The notes under the pieces are model-generated. The model did not search any database, was not told the origin of the DNA, and saw nothing but the letters and a program-made list of their open reading frames with translations. Below are positions 26,820 to 35,601 of a stretch of DNA of 64,000 nt, piece after piece. How positions within the stretch are numbered: position 1 is the first letter of the stretch; each line of letters opens with the position of its first letter. This DNA comes from an uncultured Aquimarina sp. (lineage in GTDB: Bacteria; Bacteroidota; Bacteroidia; Flavobacteriales; Flavobacteriaceae), in assembly GCF_947500065.1 (NCBI RefSeq), contig NZ_CANMQT010000001.1, positions 992,001 through 1,056,000 of the forward strand, read 5' to 3'. Position numbers and translations under genes: made by a program.

Positions 26820-27686
26820 CTATCCTCTTCGTTTAAAATATCCTAATAACTTTTTTACGTAACTTTCATCTACACGACTACTTAGTGATCCTGCGCCACT
26901 TCTTGTAAAACTATCTCTAAAATAGTCCACTCGTTCTTGATAGTATTTAGCATAGTTCATTCTCGTTTTCTTGGAACCAGTATTTACCAATAATAGTTCT
27001 CCTGTTTCTTCATCTTCCATCTGAACCATTCCTAAATTTGGAATCTCTTCTTCTCTCTGATCATATACTCTAATACCCGTAACATCGTGCTTTCCTCCTA
27101 CAATCTTTAGTGTTTGTTGATAATCATCCGTAATGAAATCCGAAAGCATAAATACAATTGCTTTCTTCTTCATCACATTGGATAAAAATTTTAATGCAGC
27201 TGTAATATCCGTTTGTTTACTTTGTGGTTTATATTCTAATAATTCCCTAATAATTCTAAGTACGTGAGATCTTCCTTTTTTTGGTGGAATAAAAAGTTCG
27301 ATCTCATCGGTAAATAAAATCAAACCTATTTTATCATTATTCTGGGTTGCCGAAAAAGCTAATGTCGCCGCAATCTCTGTAATGATTTCCTTTTTGAACT
27401 GCTGTTTAGTACCAAACAATTGCGATCCAGAAACGTCTACCATCAACATCATTGTTAACTCACGTTCTTCTTCAAAAACCTTGATATGCGGCACATTGTA
27501 TCTGGCAGTCACATTCCAATCAATATTACGAACATCATCTCCATATTGATATTGGCGCACCTCACTAAAGGTCATACCACGACCTTTGAAAGTAGAATGA
27601 TATTCTCCTCCAAATATATGATCACTCAAGCGCCTGGTCTTGATCTCAATTTTTCGAACTTTTTTTAGTAACTCTTTGGTATCCAT
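26820..27686 (-). CDS. DUF58 domain protein of the MoxR/Bat operon
   Basis: A 288-residue cytosolic protein. The DUF58 core 'GDDVRNIDWNVTARYNVPHIKVFEEERE' and a VWA-like segment beginning 'MMLMVDVSGSQLFG' (about 87-95) are clear. DUF58 proteins accompany MoxR ATPases and are thought to be their partners or substrates. The gene is 84 bp downstream of the MoxR gene and precedes the BatD-like gene. Confidence 0.88.
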   Translation of the reverse strand: MDTKELLKKVRKIEIKTRRLSDHIFGGEYHSTFKGRGMTFSEVRQYQYGDDVRNIDWNVTARYNVPHIKVFEEERELTMMLMVDVSGSQLFGTKQQFKKEIITEIAATLAFSATQNNDKIGLILFTDEIELFIPPKKGRSHVLRIIRELLEYKPQSKQTDITAALKFLSNVMKKKAIVFMLSDFITDDYQQTLKIVGGKHDVTGIRVYDQREEEIPNLGMVQMEDEETGELLLVNTGSKKTRMNYAKYYQERVDYFRDSFTRSGAGSLSSRVDESYVKKLLGYFKRRG

Positions 27687-27696
27687 TATTATGATT

Positions 27697-27768
27697 TACG
27701 ATTGACGATTTAATAATTGACGATTGAGAATTACAAAAATCCAAAATCGTAATTCGAAAATCCAAAAT
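27697..27768. repeat. Short tandem-like repeat spacer between moxR-type and DUF58 genes
   Basis: The 84-bp spacer is built from recurring words: ATTGACGATT twice within 30 bp, and AATCCAAAATC twice around AATCGTAATTCG. A related GTAATTCGTAATTC-like word occurs upstream of the BatD-like gene at 26786-26801. These AT-rich simple repeats are common spacer filler in this group. Confidence 0.55.
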
Positions 27769-27770
27769 CT

Positions 27771-28772
27771 CTATGGTACTTCAATTTCATTCACAATTTT
27801 ATTAATGATTTCTTCTGAAGTCACGTTTTCTGCTTCGGCTTCATATGTAATACCAATACGATGACGTAATACATCATGTACAACTGCACGTACATCTTCA
27901 GGAATTACATATCCTCTTCTCTTAATAAAAGCATAGCACTTAGCCGCTGTAGCCAAGTTAATACTACCTCTTGGAGAAGCTCCAAAACTGATTAAAGGCT
28001 TTAATTCTTCCAAACCATATTTCTCCGGATATCTAGTAGCAAAAACAATATCTAGAATATATTTTTCGATCTTCTCATCCATATACACATCTCGCACTGC
28101 TTCTTGAGCTTTAAGAATTTGTTCGACAGAGACCACTGGATTTACTTTCTCAAAAGAGCCTTTCAGGTTTGCACGAACAATTAATTGCTCATCTTCTAAC
28201 TTAGGATAATCAATAACCGTTTTTAGCATAAAACGATCCACCTGTGCTTCTGGTAATGGATAGGTTCCTTCTTGCTCTACTGGATTCATAGTTGCCATTA
28301 CTAAGAATGGTTTATCTAATGTAAAGGTTTCATCTCCAATAGTTACCTGCTTCTCTTGCATGGCTTCTAATAAAGCACTCTGTACCTTTGCTGGAGCACG
28401 GTTGATCTCATCAGCTAATACGAAATTTGCAAAAATTGGTCCTTTCTTGATTGAGAAATCATTCTCTTTCATATTATAAATCAACGTTCCTGTCACATCC
28501 GCAGGCAATAAATCCGGTGTAAACTGGATACGACTAAAACTTCCGTGAACAGCTTTAGACAGTGTGTTAATCGCCAAAGTTTTTGCTAACCCAGGAACAC
28601 CTTCTAGCAAAATATGCCCTTGTCCAAGCAATCCAATTAGTAAACGTTCTACCATATGTTTCTGGCCTACGATTACCTTATTAATTTCTAAAGCAAGTAA
28701 ATCTACAAATGCAGATTCTCTCTGTATTTTCTCATTGATTGAAGCAATATCAATAGAACTATTTTCTTCCAT
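27771..28772 (-). CDS. MoxR-type AAA+ ATPase
   Basis: A 333-residue AAA+ ATPase. Walker A is 'GVPGLAKT' (58-65), Walker B is 'FVLADE' with Asp121-Glu122, and 'GASPRGSINLA' is the sensor 2 region. MoxR proteins act as chaperones for partner complexes, especially VWA proteins. It is the first gene of the leftward cluster moxR-DUF58-BatD-like-batA-reductase-batB-C-D-E. The protein probably remodels the Bat proteins. Confidence 0.92.
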   Translation of the reverse strand: MEENSSIDIASINEKIQRESAFVDLLALEINKVIVGQKHMVERLLIGLLGQGHILLEGVPGLAKTLAINTLSKAVHGSFSRIQFTPDLLPADVTGTLIYNMKENDFSIKKGPIFANFVLADEINRAPAKVQSALLEAMQEKQVTIGDETFTLDKPFLVMATMNPVEQEGTYPLPEAQVDRFMLKTVIDYPKLEDEQLIVRANLKGSFEKVNPVVSVEQILKAQEAVRDVYMDEKIEKYILDIVFATRYPEKYGLEELKPLISFGASPRGSINLATAAKCYAFIKRRGYVIPEDVRAVVHDVLRHRIGITYEAEAENVTSEEIINKIVNEIEVP

Positions 28773-29013
28773 CTATTCTTTTTTTTAAAGCCGTGAATTT
28801 AACATTCATATTTCAGCATTGCAAATTGTTAAATTATTTTTCTTTTTCTTGTTAATTATAGGTTAAATGTATCTCTTTAAAATAAGCTTACGCCCAAATT
28901 TTACAGTATATTTAGATCTTTATACTAAAAAAACGGACGCAATAATCTTCATCGGCTTTCGCGATGATTTTACAAAAAGACGAAAGCTTCTCTGAAGTGT
29001 TGCAAAAATCTAA

Positions 29014-29172
29014 ATGAAAAAGTTATCTCTCTTCTCATATATAATAGCAGGGTTCTTCTTTATTGCTGCTTTTGAAGCATTTAGAAATGAAGAATACCAA
29101 CCTATGTTTATATATTTAATTATTGGCTTTGCATTTATTTTAGTGAAAATATTTAAAAGAAAAAATATATAA
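29014..29172 (+). CDS. 52-residue two-helix membrane protein
   Basis: A short gene beginning with ATG at 29014 and ending TAA at 29172. The product starts 'MKKLSLFSYIIAGFFFIAAF', has a charged turn ('RNEEYQP') and a second hydrophobic segment ('MFIYLIIGFAFILVKI') before a basic end 'FKRKNI'. The layout is a classic small inner-membrane hairpin with both ends in the cytosol. It lies 10 bp before the short-chain dehydrogenase start, so the two are probably cotranscribed. I know no family for it. Confidence 0.6.
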   Translation: MKKLSLFSYIIAGFFFIAAFEAFRNEEYQPMFIYLIIGFAFILVKIFKRKNI

Positions 29173-29182
29173 CCTCAAGACA

Positions 29183-29935
29183 ATGAAAACAGCATTAATT
29201 ACAGGTGCAACTAGCGGTATTGGACAATCAACTGCATATGAATTTGCGAAACACGGTATAAATCTTATACTTTGCGGACGAAGACAAGAACGTTTAGACA
29301 CATTACAAAATGAATTAAGTAACACAGTAAAAGTTCATACACTTTGTTTTGATGTGCGCGATAAGGAAAGTGTTTTTAAGAATATTGATACGCTTCCAGA
29401 AGAATTTGCATCTATTGATATTTTAGTTAATAATGCTGGGAATGCTCATGGATTTGACCCTGTTCAAACAGGTAATCTTGATGACTGGGATGCTATGATA
29501 GATATTAATGTAAAAGGGTTATTATATGTTTCTAAAGCGGTAATCCCCAAAATGATTTCGCAAAAGTCTGGTCATATTATAAATATAGGCTCTATAGCTG
29601 GCAAAGAAGTGTATGCCAATGGAAATGTGTATTGTGCCAGTAAACATGCCGTGGATGCTATTAATAAAGGAATGCAAATAGACCTTAATCCATTTGGAAT
29701 CAAAGTTGGAGCAATCCATCCTGGATTAGTAGAGACAGAGTTCAGTAATGTTAGATTCAAAGGTGATGATAAAAAAGTCAATACTGTTTATAATGGTTTT
29801 GACCCGCTACGACCAGAAGATATTGCAGACATCATTGGTTTTGTAGTTACGAGGCCTTATCACGTAAATATTGCGGATCTTGTAGTTTTCCCTACTGCTC
29901 AGGCCAACAGTACAATTGTAAACAAAAGTTTATAA
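29183..29935 (+). CDS. Short-chain dehydrogenase/reductase
   Basis: A 250-residue classical SDR, of the YdfG type. The NAD(P)-binding motif 'TGATSGIGQS' (7-16), 'NNAG' (83-86) and the catalytic Ser137, Tyr150 and Lys154 ('YCASK') are all present. Arg33-Arg34 after the second strand favour NADPH. It oxidises or reduces a hydroxyl/keto group; 3-hydroxy acids such as serine or threonine are substrates of the closest known group, but this is inferred from overall likeness. It follows a tiny membrane-protein gene by 10 bp. Confidence 0.9.
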   Translation: MKTALITGATSGIGQSTAYEFAKHGINLILCGRRQERLDTLQNELSNTVKVHTLCFDVRDKESVFKNIDTLPEEFASIDILVNNAGNAHGFDPVQTGNLDDWDAMIDINVKGLLYVSKAVIPKMISQKSGHIINIGSIAGKEVYANGNVYCASKHAVDAINKGMQIDLNPFGIKVGAIHPGLVETEFSNVRFKGDDKKVNTVYNGFDPLRPEDIADIIGFVVTRPYHVNIADLVVFPTAQANSTIVNKSL

Positions 29936-30020
29936 TTTCTTTATTCTTAACACATTGTCAGACCAATAAAAATAGCTAAGTTTAACTTGGGAAAAGCAAC
30001 TATTTCTATTTGTAACAGGA

Positions 30021-31160
30021 ATGATCAACAAGCGTTTACTTATTAAAAATCTTTTAGCTCATAATGATGAGAATAGTTTTTATGATAAAAAACGAAAACT
30101 CAATATTGGTGAAAAAGAAGGCAAAGCTAAATTTCTAAAACACATCTGTGCACTTTCTAATTCTAACCCAAAAAACAATTCATATATCGTTATTGGAGTT
30201 GAAGATGAAGATAATGAGATTATAGGTGTCGATTTCTTTGATGATAGTAAAATTCAAAACCTTGTTAATGCGTATCTTTCCAATCCACCCATTGTAGCTT
30301 ATGAAAATATCCCGTTTCCGCATTTACCAAGTGATAAAGTCGTGGGATTGGTTTCCATACGTTCGCAAGAAGGGCGATTATGTTCACTGCGTAAAAATAT
30401 CTGGAAATATTATGGAGGTACTGTCTTCTTCAGGGATGGCAGTATAAGTATGCCTAAGGTATTTGATATCGTCATTAAAGACGTTAATTCTGAAATTGTA
30501 GAATCTATAGAAAGTCATGCTCAAAACAATATTGAACTTACCCTTGATGGCGTTTTCGACTTTATGAATTTAAGAAAAGACTACAATCCAAATTATAAAG
30601 TTTTTAAAGAATACTTTGTGATCTGTTGGTCTGCAAAAGAAAAAAGAGTTAATGACGAAATATATTACTCCAGAGTCGATATTGCGTTGATTAATGAACA
30701 GGTAAAGTTATTTTACTCACAATTTGATGAAGTAAGTATTTCAATAACTAATGATGAGTTTAAAATAGTAGAATATGTTCAGCTCGGCTTACAAGACACC
30801 TATGACTACTATCCTTTAGAAGAAGTTACAATTAAGTTTAAGAATAATGTAAGTTACGATATAGAAAGTAAAATTTTGTTTGAACCACCACAATTTGACA
30901 GAAAAACTTTACATCATTTATACAATAGTAACAACGCATTGATAGAGAAGTTAAAAAAGAAAATGCCATTAACAAAAAACGAACAAAAAGATATTTTCAA
31001 CCTTCCCGTAACTTATCTATTGTGTTATTTTAATGACTTTAGTGAAGCAAAAGATAAATTAGAAGAAGCAAAACCTTACCTAAAAAACTATGTTGATGAT
31101 GAAGTATATTCTCTATATAAAGAAAGTATGCGAATCTTAAGAAAAGTAAGGTATAGTTAA
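30021..31160 (+). CDS. AlbA_2 (Schlafen-type) domain protein
   Basis: A 379-residue protein. Residues about 10-150 form an AlbA_2/Schlafen-type putative nucleic-acid-binding domain ('GKAKFLKHICALSNSNP...YIVIGVEDEDNEIIGVDFFD'). The rest is an uncharacterised domain that ends in a helical region. The function is unknown; AlbA_2 domains occur in transcription regulators and in some defence proteins. It stands alone with a strong hairpin terminator after it. No partner gene is seen. Confidence 0.75.
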   Translation: MINKRLLIKNLLAHNDENSFYDKKRKLNIGEKEGKAKFLKHICALSNSNPKNNSYIVIGVEDEDNEIIGVDFFDDSKIQNLVNAYLSNPPIVAYENIPFPHLPSDKVVGLVSIRSQEGRLCSLRKNIWKYYGGTVFFRDGSISMPKVFDIVIKDVNSEIVESIESHAQNNIELTLDGVFDFMNLRKDYNPNYKVFKEYFVICWSAKEKRVNDEIYYSRVDIALINEQVKLFYSQFDEVSISITNDEFKIVEYVQLGLQDTYDYYPLEEVTIKFKNNVSYDIESKILFEPPQFDRKTLHHLYNSNNALIEKLKKKMPLTKNEQKDIFNLPVTYLLCYFNDFSEAKDKLEEAKPYLKNYVDDEVYSLYKESMRILRKVRYS

Positions 31161-31180
31161 ACCAGGATAATACTTCACAA

Positions 31181-31221
31181 AATAAATAAAGGGAAAGCAT
31201 TTTACTTTCCCTTTATTTATT
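31181..31221. terminator. Long hairpin terminator after the AlbA_2 gene
   Basis: A perfect 17-bp stem: AATAAATAAAGGGAAAG (31181-31197) pairs with 31205-31221 across a 7-base loop. The GGGAAAG core followed by a T/A-rich arm suits rho-independent termination of the rightward gene that ends at 31160. Confidence 0.85.
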
Positions 31222-31413
31222 AGAAAACCAAGATGATTGCTGTAGCAGGTCAAAAATTTGAAATATTTATATCAGCTACAACCAGAACGAGCTTAAATCA
31301 CTGATAAACAATACAATGAATTAATTTTCGTAAAAATCATAGCTTAGCAATACCTTAATCGCATTTAAAACTTTGTAAAATAGTATCTTCAGAACCTATT
31401 AAAACGAGTACAG

Positions 31414-32142
31414 ATGAACAGAACTCTTGTTATTGGAGATATGCACGGAGCCCTAAAAGCTTTGCAACAATTAATTGAAAAAGCAAAAATCACAGCCGAT
31501 GATACCTTAATTTTTTTAGGCGATTATGTCGATGGGTGGAGTGATAGCGCCCAACTTGTTTCTTTTCTTATAGAATTACAAAAAACATATAATTGCATCT
31601 TTATAAGAGGAAATCATGATGAGCTCTGCTATACTTGGCTAACCGAAAAAAAATATAACCCAGAATGGATGATACACGGTGGTCAAGCTACGATTGATTC
31701 TTACAGTACCTTATCAAAAGAAGAAATTGATGTTCATCTTCATTTTTATGAGTATCTAACCAATTATCACATAGATGACCGTAATCGTCTATTTCTTCAT
31801 GCAGGTTTTACAAACCTTCACGGACCTCATCGAGAATACTTTAGTAAATTATTCTATTGGGATCGAACATTATGGGAAACTGCTCTGGCAATAGATCCAA
31901 AACTTAAAAAGACAGATCTTACTTATCCTAAGAGGCTTTTACTTTTTGATGAAATTTATATTGGACATACTCCTGTAACCAGAATTAACAAAACCACACC
32001 TGTGAATGCTACTTGCATTTGGAATATTGATACTGGTGCTGCTTTTAAAGGCCCTCTTACTGTTATGGATATTGATACCAAGGAATTCTGGCAAAGTGAT
32101 CCTGTTTATCAACTATATCCAAACGAAAAAGGAAGAAATTAG
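31414..32142 (+). CDS. Calcineurin-like metallophosphoesterase (serine/threonine phosphatase type)
   Basis: A 242-residue cytosolic phosphatase. The di-metal motifs are complete: 'GDMHG' (Asp9, His11), 'GDYVDG' (Asp37, Asp40), 'GNHDE' (Asn67, His68) and later His residues in 'LFLHAG' and 'IGHTPV'. It resembles the bacterial PPP-family enzymes that dephosphorylate proteins or small nucleotides. The substrate is unknown. It is monocistronic with 250 bp of upstream spacer. Confidence 0.88.
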   Translation: MNRTLVIGDMHGALKALQQLIEKAKITADDTLIFLGDYVDGWSDSAQLVSFLIELQKTYNCIFIRGNHDELCYTWLTEKKYNPEWMIHGGQATIDSYSTLSKEEIDVHLHFYEYLTNYHIDDRNRLFLHAGFTNLHGPHREYFSKLFYWDRTLWETALAIDPKLKKTDLTYPKRLLLFDEIYIGHTPVTRINKTTPVNATCIWNIDTGAAFKGPLTVMDIDTKEFWQSDPVYQLYPNEKGRN

Positions 32143-32317
32143 CTTGTATTTGTTATACTAAGAAAAGAAATAACAAAATAAACCATCTCACAACTAATAC
32201 AATTAAGAGAGTTTTAAACTCGTATAATAAAGGAACCCTCTCAGATACTAATTCTTTTATCTCATTTTGATTTTATCTTCTTATTATTAATATGCTATAT
32301 CATAAAAAGAAAATGAA

Positions 32318-33010
32318 ATGAAATGTAACGATATTAGAATTGTATTATTTTTAATATTAAATTCTCTACTATTTTCTTCTTGTGATAAAGAAGAAATAAT
32401 AGCTATCGATCCTAATGATAAAGTAGGTAACCTTTTATCTACCTCTAGAGAAAACTATGTAAATGCAATTGATGGAGAATGGATTCTTATAACTAAACAA
32501 GAATATCTTGCTTTAGCTTCCGGAGTGCAGGATCTGAATGTTATTGGTAGTTCTAATTTAGAGTATAATACTACTTCTGATATTATAACTACTACATCAT
32601 CTCCATCTACACTAGCTAATCAGACAAATATGGCTATCATGCCTGAAAACAGCTATCTTTTTGCATTTAAATACCATGCCGTTTCAGCAACCAATCAACT
32701 TGGTTGCAAAGTCAAACTGTCCAACACAAGTAATACCGAAGGTTATTTTGATATTGGAAGTAATCTACCTAAACATTCTGCTATAAATACTAATGTATAT
32801 TTCTTGCTTAAAAGGAATAGTGTAGCTACAATTGATACAGGATATATTGCACTCTTTAAACCTGCAGGATTAACTATAGGAAGAAAAAGCAGTATTGATG
32901 AGTATACCTATTTTTTTGAATTAGGTGATACTGATACCATCACCGAAAAAACCTCAACACCCCTAAAACTGCTATACCAAGGTCTTAGTACTACTACAAA
33001 ACAGTGGTAA
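32318..33010 (+). CDS. Hypothetical lipoprotein
   Basis: A 230-residue protein with a lipoprotein signal ('LLFSSCDKEE', Cys22). The mature part is rich in Ser, Thr and Asn and shows beta-rich character with no recognised domain. It is followed by a hairpin terminator. Two further secreted proteins follow on the same strand. Function unknown. Confidence 0.65.
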   Translation: MKCNDIRIVLFLILNSLLFSSCDKEEIIAIDPNDKVGNLLSTSRENYVNAIDGEWILITKQEYLALASGVQDLNVIGSSNLEYNTTSDIITTTSSPSTLANQTNMAIMPENSYLFAFKYHAVSATNQLGCKVKLSNTSNTEGYFDIGSNLPKHSAINTNVYFLLKRNSVATIDTGYIALFKPAGLTIGRKSSIDEYTYFFELGDTDTITEKTSTPLKLLYQGLSTTTKQW

Positions 33011-33041
33011 AAGATATATCTAAAGAATAAGAATCTACATA

Positions 33042-33064
33042 AAATCGCTCCTTGGGAGCGATTT
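33042..33064 (+). terminator. Rho-independent terminator after the hypothetical lipoprotein gene
   Basis: AAATCGCTCC (33042-33051) and GGAGCGATTT (33055-33064) form a 10-bp stem with a TTG loop, followed by TTT. It lies 31 bp after the stop codon at 33010. Confidence 0.9.
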
Positions 33065-33130
33065 TTCTATGCGATATGTTTACCTCACACTAAAATCACA
33101 CACAAATAACAAATCGTAAAACTTAACAAA

Positions 33131-34111
33131 ATGAAAACCTCAAGAATTTTATTAGTATTTCTATTTAGTATCAATATAGCTTGTAATACCGATGATGACG
33201 TTATTATAACAGATGATGTTTCAGAGATTTCTTTAACCTTTGATTTAAAAACTTCTGAAGATCAAATGGGTGGATTTGCAGAAAACACCATGGTTGTATT
33301 TGATGGAAAGGTATGGTCTGTGGGTGGAGATAATGCATACACTGCCGATGACACCTTTGGAAACGCCGTTTGGTCAAGTAATAATGGAGTGAACTGGATT
33401 TCAGTAACAAATGACATTTTTGAAGCAAGATATAGTCATACTTTAACTGTATTTAATAATGAAATGTGGTTAATCGGTGGAAAAAATAACGCTGGTGATC
33501 TATTATCCGATATATGGCGATCCAATGATGGTTCGACATGGTCAAATGTCACTATGGATGCGCCATTTGGTCAAATGTCTGCTCATACTACAACAGTACT
33601 CAATAACAAAATGTATGTTATCGGCCCTTCTTCTTCAAGAACCAATATGCTTGTATGGTCTACCGTAGATGGTATCAACTGGGTAGAAGAAAATTCAAAT
33701 GCTTTTCCTGTTAGAGGAAACCACGAAACCGTTGCTTTTAATAACACCTTATATGTCATTGGAGGCAGAAATGAGACTAGTCGATTCAACGAAATCTGGT
33801 CAAGTCTTAATGGTATTAACTGGTCGTTAGTATCTACATCGACTCCTATTTTTAATGCTAGAGATTTATATACGGCAACTGTTTTCAACAACAAAGTCTG
33901 GATCATTAATGGTCAGTCAGAAACATCAAGAATTACACAAGATATTTGGTATTCATCTGATATGATCAACTGGTCAAAGTATGAGGAAATTATTCCTTTT
34001 CAAAGTTCGCATTCTCATACAAACCTTGTTTATAGAGATGAACTATGGCTTTTCGGAGGATATGTAGCATCTAGTACTTCTGGTGAAATTTGGACAATTA
34101 ATGAAGACTAA
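33131..34111 (+). CDS. Kelch-repeat lipoprotein
   Basis: A 326-residue lipoprotein (lipobox 'SINIACNTDDD', Cys18). The mature part is a chain of about six blades, each with a 'NNKxWVIGG' or 'GGxxxxxxNEIWxSxDGxNW' unit. This is a Kelch/beta-propeller repeat of the galactose-oxidase type. It is probably a surface sensor or adhesin. It lies 23 bp ahead of the TapB-like gene and may be in one transcript with it. The repeats are regular, with no sign of decay. Confidence 0.8.
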   Translation: MKTSRILLVFLFSINIACNTDDDVIITDDVSEISLTFDLKTSEDQMGGFAENTMVVFDGKVWSVGGDNAYTADDTFGNAVWSSNNGVNWISVTNDIFEARYSHTLTVFNNEMWLIGGKNNAGDLLSDIWRSNDGSTWSNVTMDAPFGQMSAHTTTVLNNKMYVIGPSSSRTNMLVWSTVDGINWVEENSNAFPVRGNHETVAFNNTLYVIGGRNETSRFNEIWSSLNGINWSLVSTSTPIFNARDLYTATVFNNKVWIINGQSETSRITQDIWYSSDMINWSKYEEIIPFQSSHSHTNLVYRDELWLFGGYVASSTSGEIWTINED

Positions 34112-34134
34112 ATCAAACAAATCATAATCTATAT

Positions 34135-34824
34135 ATGAAAACGCTATATCTAATTCTCGCAATTTTCACGGTAAGCAATATAACCGCTCAAAACAGTTGT
34201 AGCCAATTTTATCCTTCTAAAACAGGAACTAAAATAACTATGCAGCATTATAATCAAAAGAATAAGCTAACATCCGAAACAAACTATGAGGTGTTGGATG
34301 TTAATTCTTCGGGATCAAAATCCAAGATTACCATGAATATGTATGTAAGTGATTCCAAAAAACAAAAAACAATTACGGAAACACAATTTACAGTAACCTG
34401 TGATGGAGGGATAACAACCTTAGATCCAGAATCTATAATTTCTCCTAAATTATTTAATCAATACAAGAATATGGAATATAGTATTCAGGGAAAAGGTATT
34501 GATTTTCCTAGCTCGCTCTCCGTAGGACAAGAATTACCCGATGGTCAAGTAATTATGTCTGTTGATGCAGGAGTTATGAGCATAGACATGACAGTAGATC
34601 TAAAAAACCGCAAAGTGGAATCTAAAGAAACTATCACCACTTCTGCTGGATCGTTTAATTGCTATCTCATTACTTACACCAATGAAACTAGTATGAGTAT
34701 GGGTATGAAACAAACGTTTCTTGTAAAACAATGGATCGCTAAAGATGTTGGTTTGGTACAACAAGAAACCACAAAGCCTAATGGGAAACTAATGAGTAAA
34801 TCTGTTTTAGCTCAACTACAATAA
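34135..34824 (+). CDS. TapB-like periplasmic protein
   Basis: A 229-residue exported protein with a signal ending near 'SNITAQ'. The mature sequence ('CSQFYPSKTGTKITMQHYNQKNKLTSE' region, then 'SAGSFNCYLITYTNETSMSMG') resembles TapB-type beta-rich proteins of Bacteroidota, distantly related to DUF3108. Its function is not known; it may bind a hydrophobic ligand or surface polymer. It ends at a hairpin terminator and forms a likely two-gene unit with the preceding Kelch lipoprotein. Confidence 0.65.
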   Translation: MKTLYLILAIFTVSNITAQNSCSQFYPSKTGTKITMQHYNQKNKLTSETNYEVLDVNSSGSKSKITMNMYVSDSKKQKTITETQFTVTCDGGITTLDPESIISPKLFNQYKNMEYSIQGKGIDFPSSLSVGQELPDGQVIMSVDAGVMSIDMTVDLKNRKVESKETITTSAGSFNCYLITYTNETSMSMGMKQTFLVKQWIAKDVGLVQQETTKPNGKLMSKSVLAQLQ

Positions 34825-34842
34825 CCTTTAAATATATAATAT

Positions 34843-34869
34843 AAGAGAACCATTCTATGTGGTTCTCTT
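34843..34869. terminator. Bidirectional terminator between convergent genes
   Basis: AAGAGAACCA (34843-34852) and TGGTTCTCTT (34860-34869) form a 10-bp stem with a 7-base loop. It lies between the ends of the rightward TapB-like gene (34824) and the leftward exonuclease gene (34888). Confidence 0.85.
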
Positions 34870-34887
34870 TATGGTTAGCACCCTCTT

Positions 34888-35601
34888 TTATACAGAAATC
34901 ACTTCATCTTCATCCAGCAATTCTTCTTGTCGCAGACGCAACAGAATCTGGGCAACGGCCACAGTATCTTTTTCGCAATAAATCACAATACGATCTATAT
35001 CATTTTCTTCATAATACACTTGTCTTACCTGACTACCATCGATATCGTCTTTTGGAGAAGGGATTCCCAAAATATTGGTCAGGAGTTTTAAAGACGTATA
35101 GTGTTTATAATCTCCGAATTTCCATAAATCCAAGGTGTCTAAATGTGCAACTTCCCAAGGCTTTTTACCAAATAGATCTAGCTTAAAAGGTAAGCTGATA
35201 TTATGAATGATCATTCTTCTGGCTATATATGGAAAATCAAACTCTTTACCGTTATGCGCGCAAAGCAAGTGATGTGGTCGGTTATAATGTGTCTCTAATA
35301 AGTTTTTGAAATCAATCAGCAATTGTTTCTCTTCTCCATAAAAAGAAGTAGTTCTAAAAGATCTTGTTTCGCCTTTAAAAGTGAAATATCCTACCGAGAT
35401 ACAAACAATCTTTCCAAATTCTGCCCAGATACCTGCCCGATCATAAAACTCTTCTGGAGAAAACTCATCCTTACGCTGATATTTGGTTTTATCAGCCCAC
35501 AGATATTTTTTTTCATCCGATAGTTTATCAAAATTTTCCTGTTCTGGCACTGTTTCTATATCTAAAAACAGGATGTGTTCTAGATTAATCTTATGAAGCA
35601 T
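34888..35601 (-). CDS. PolB-type 3'-5' exonuclease
   Basis: A 237-residue DnaQ-fold exonuclease related to the proofreading domain of family B DNA polymerases. The first metal motif is 'LFLDIETVPE' (Asp14, Glu16); 'CAHNGKEFDFPYIARR' carries the ExoII aspartate and 'YCEKDTVAVAQ' the ExoIII tyrosine/aspartate. It probably removes nucleotides from 3' ends in DNA repair. Its start overlaps the end of the serine hydrolase gene by 11 bp, so the two are cotranscribed. Confidence 0.85.
   Translation of the reverse strand: MLHKINLEHILFLDIETVPEQENFDKLSDEKKYLWADKTKYQRKDEFSPEEFYDRAGIWAEFGKIVCISVGYFTFKGETRSFRTTSFYGEEKQLLIDFKNLLETHYNRPHHLLCAHNGKEFDFPYIARRMIIHNISLPFKLDLFGKKPWEVAHLDTLDLWKFGDYKHYTSLKLLTNILGIPSPKDDIDGSQVRQVYYEENDIDRIVIYCEKDTVAVAQILLRLRQEELLDEDEVISV

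Noticed and set aside
30021..31160. AlbA_2 gene as part of an antiphage defence system
   Set aside because: No nuclease, helicase, ATPase or other defence partner lies next to it, and it has its own terminator.
34857..35186. A 109-codon rightward frame over the exonuclease gene
   Set aside because: It is a shadow of the exonuclease gene, whose motifs are complete on the other strand, and it opens inside a terminator hairpin.
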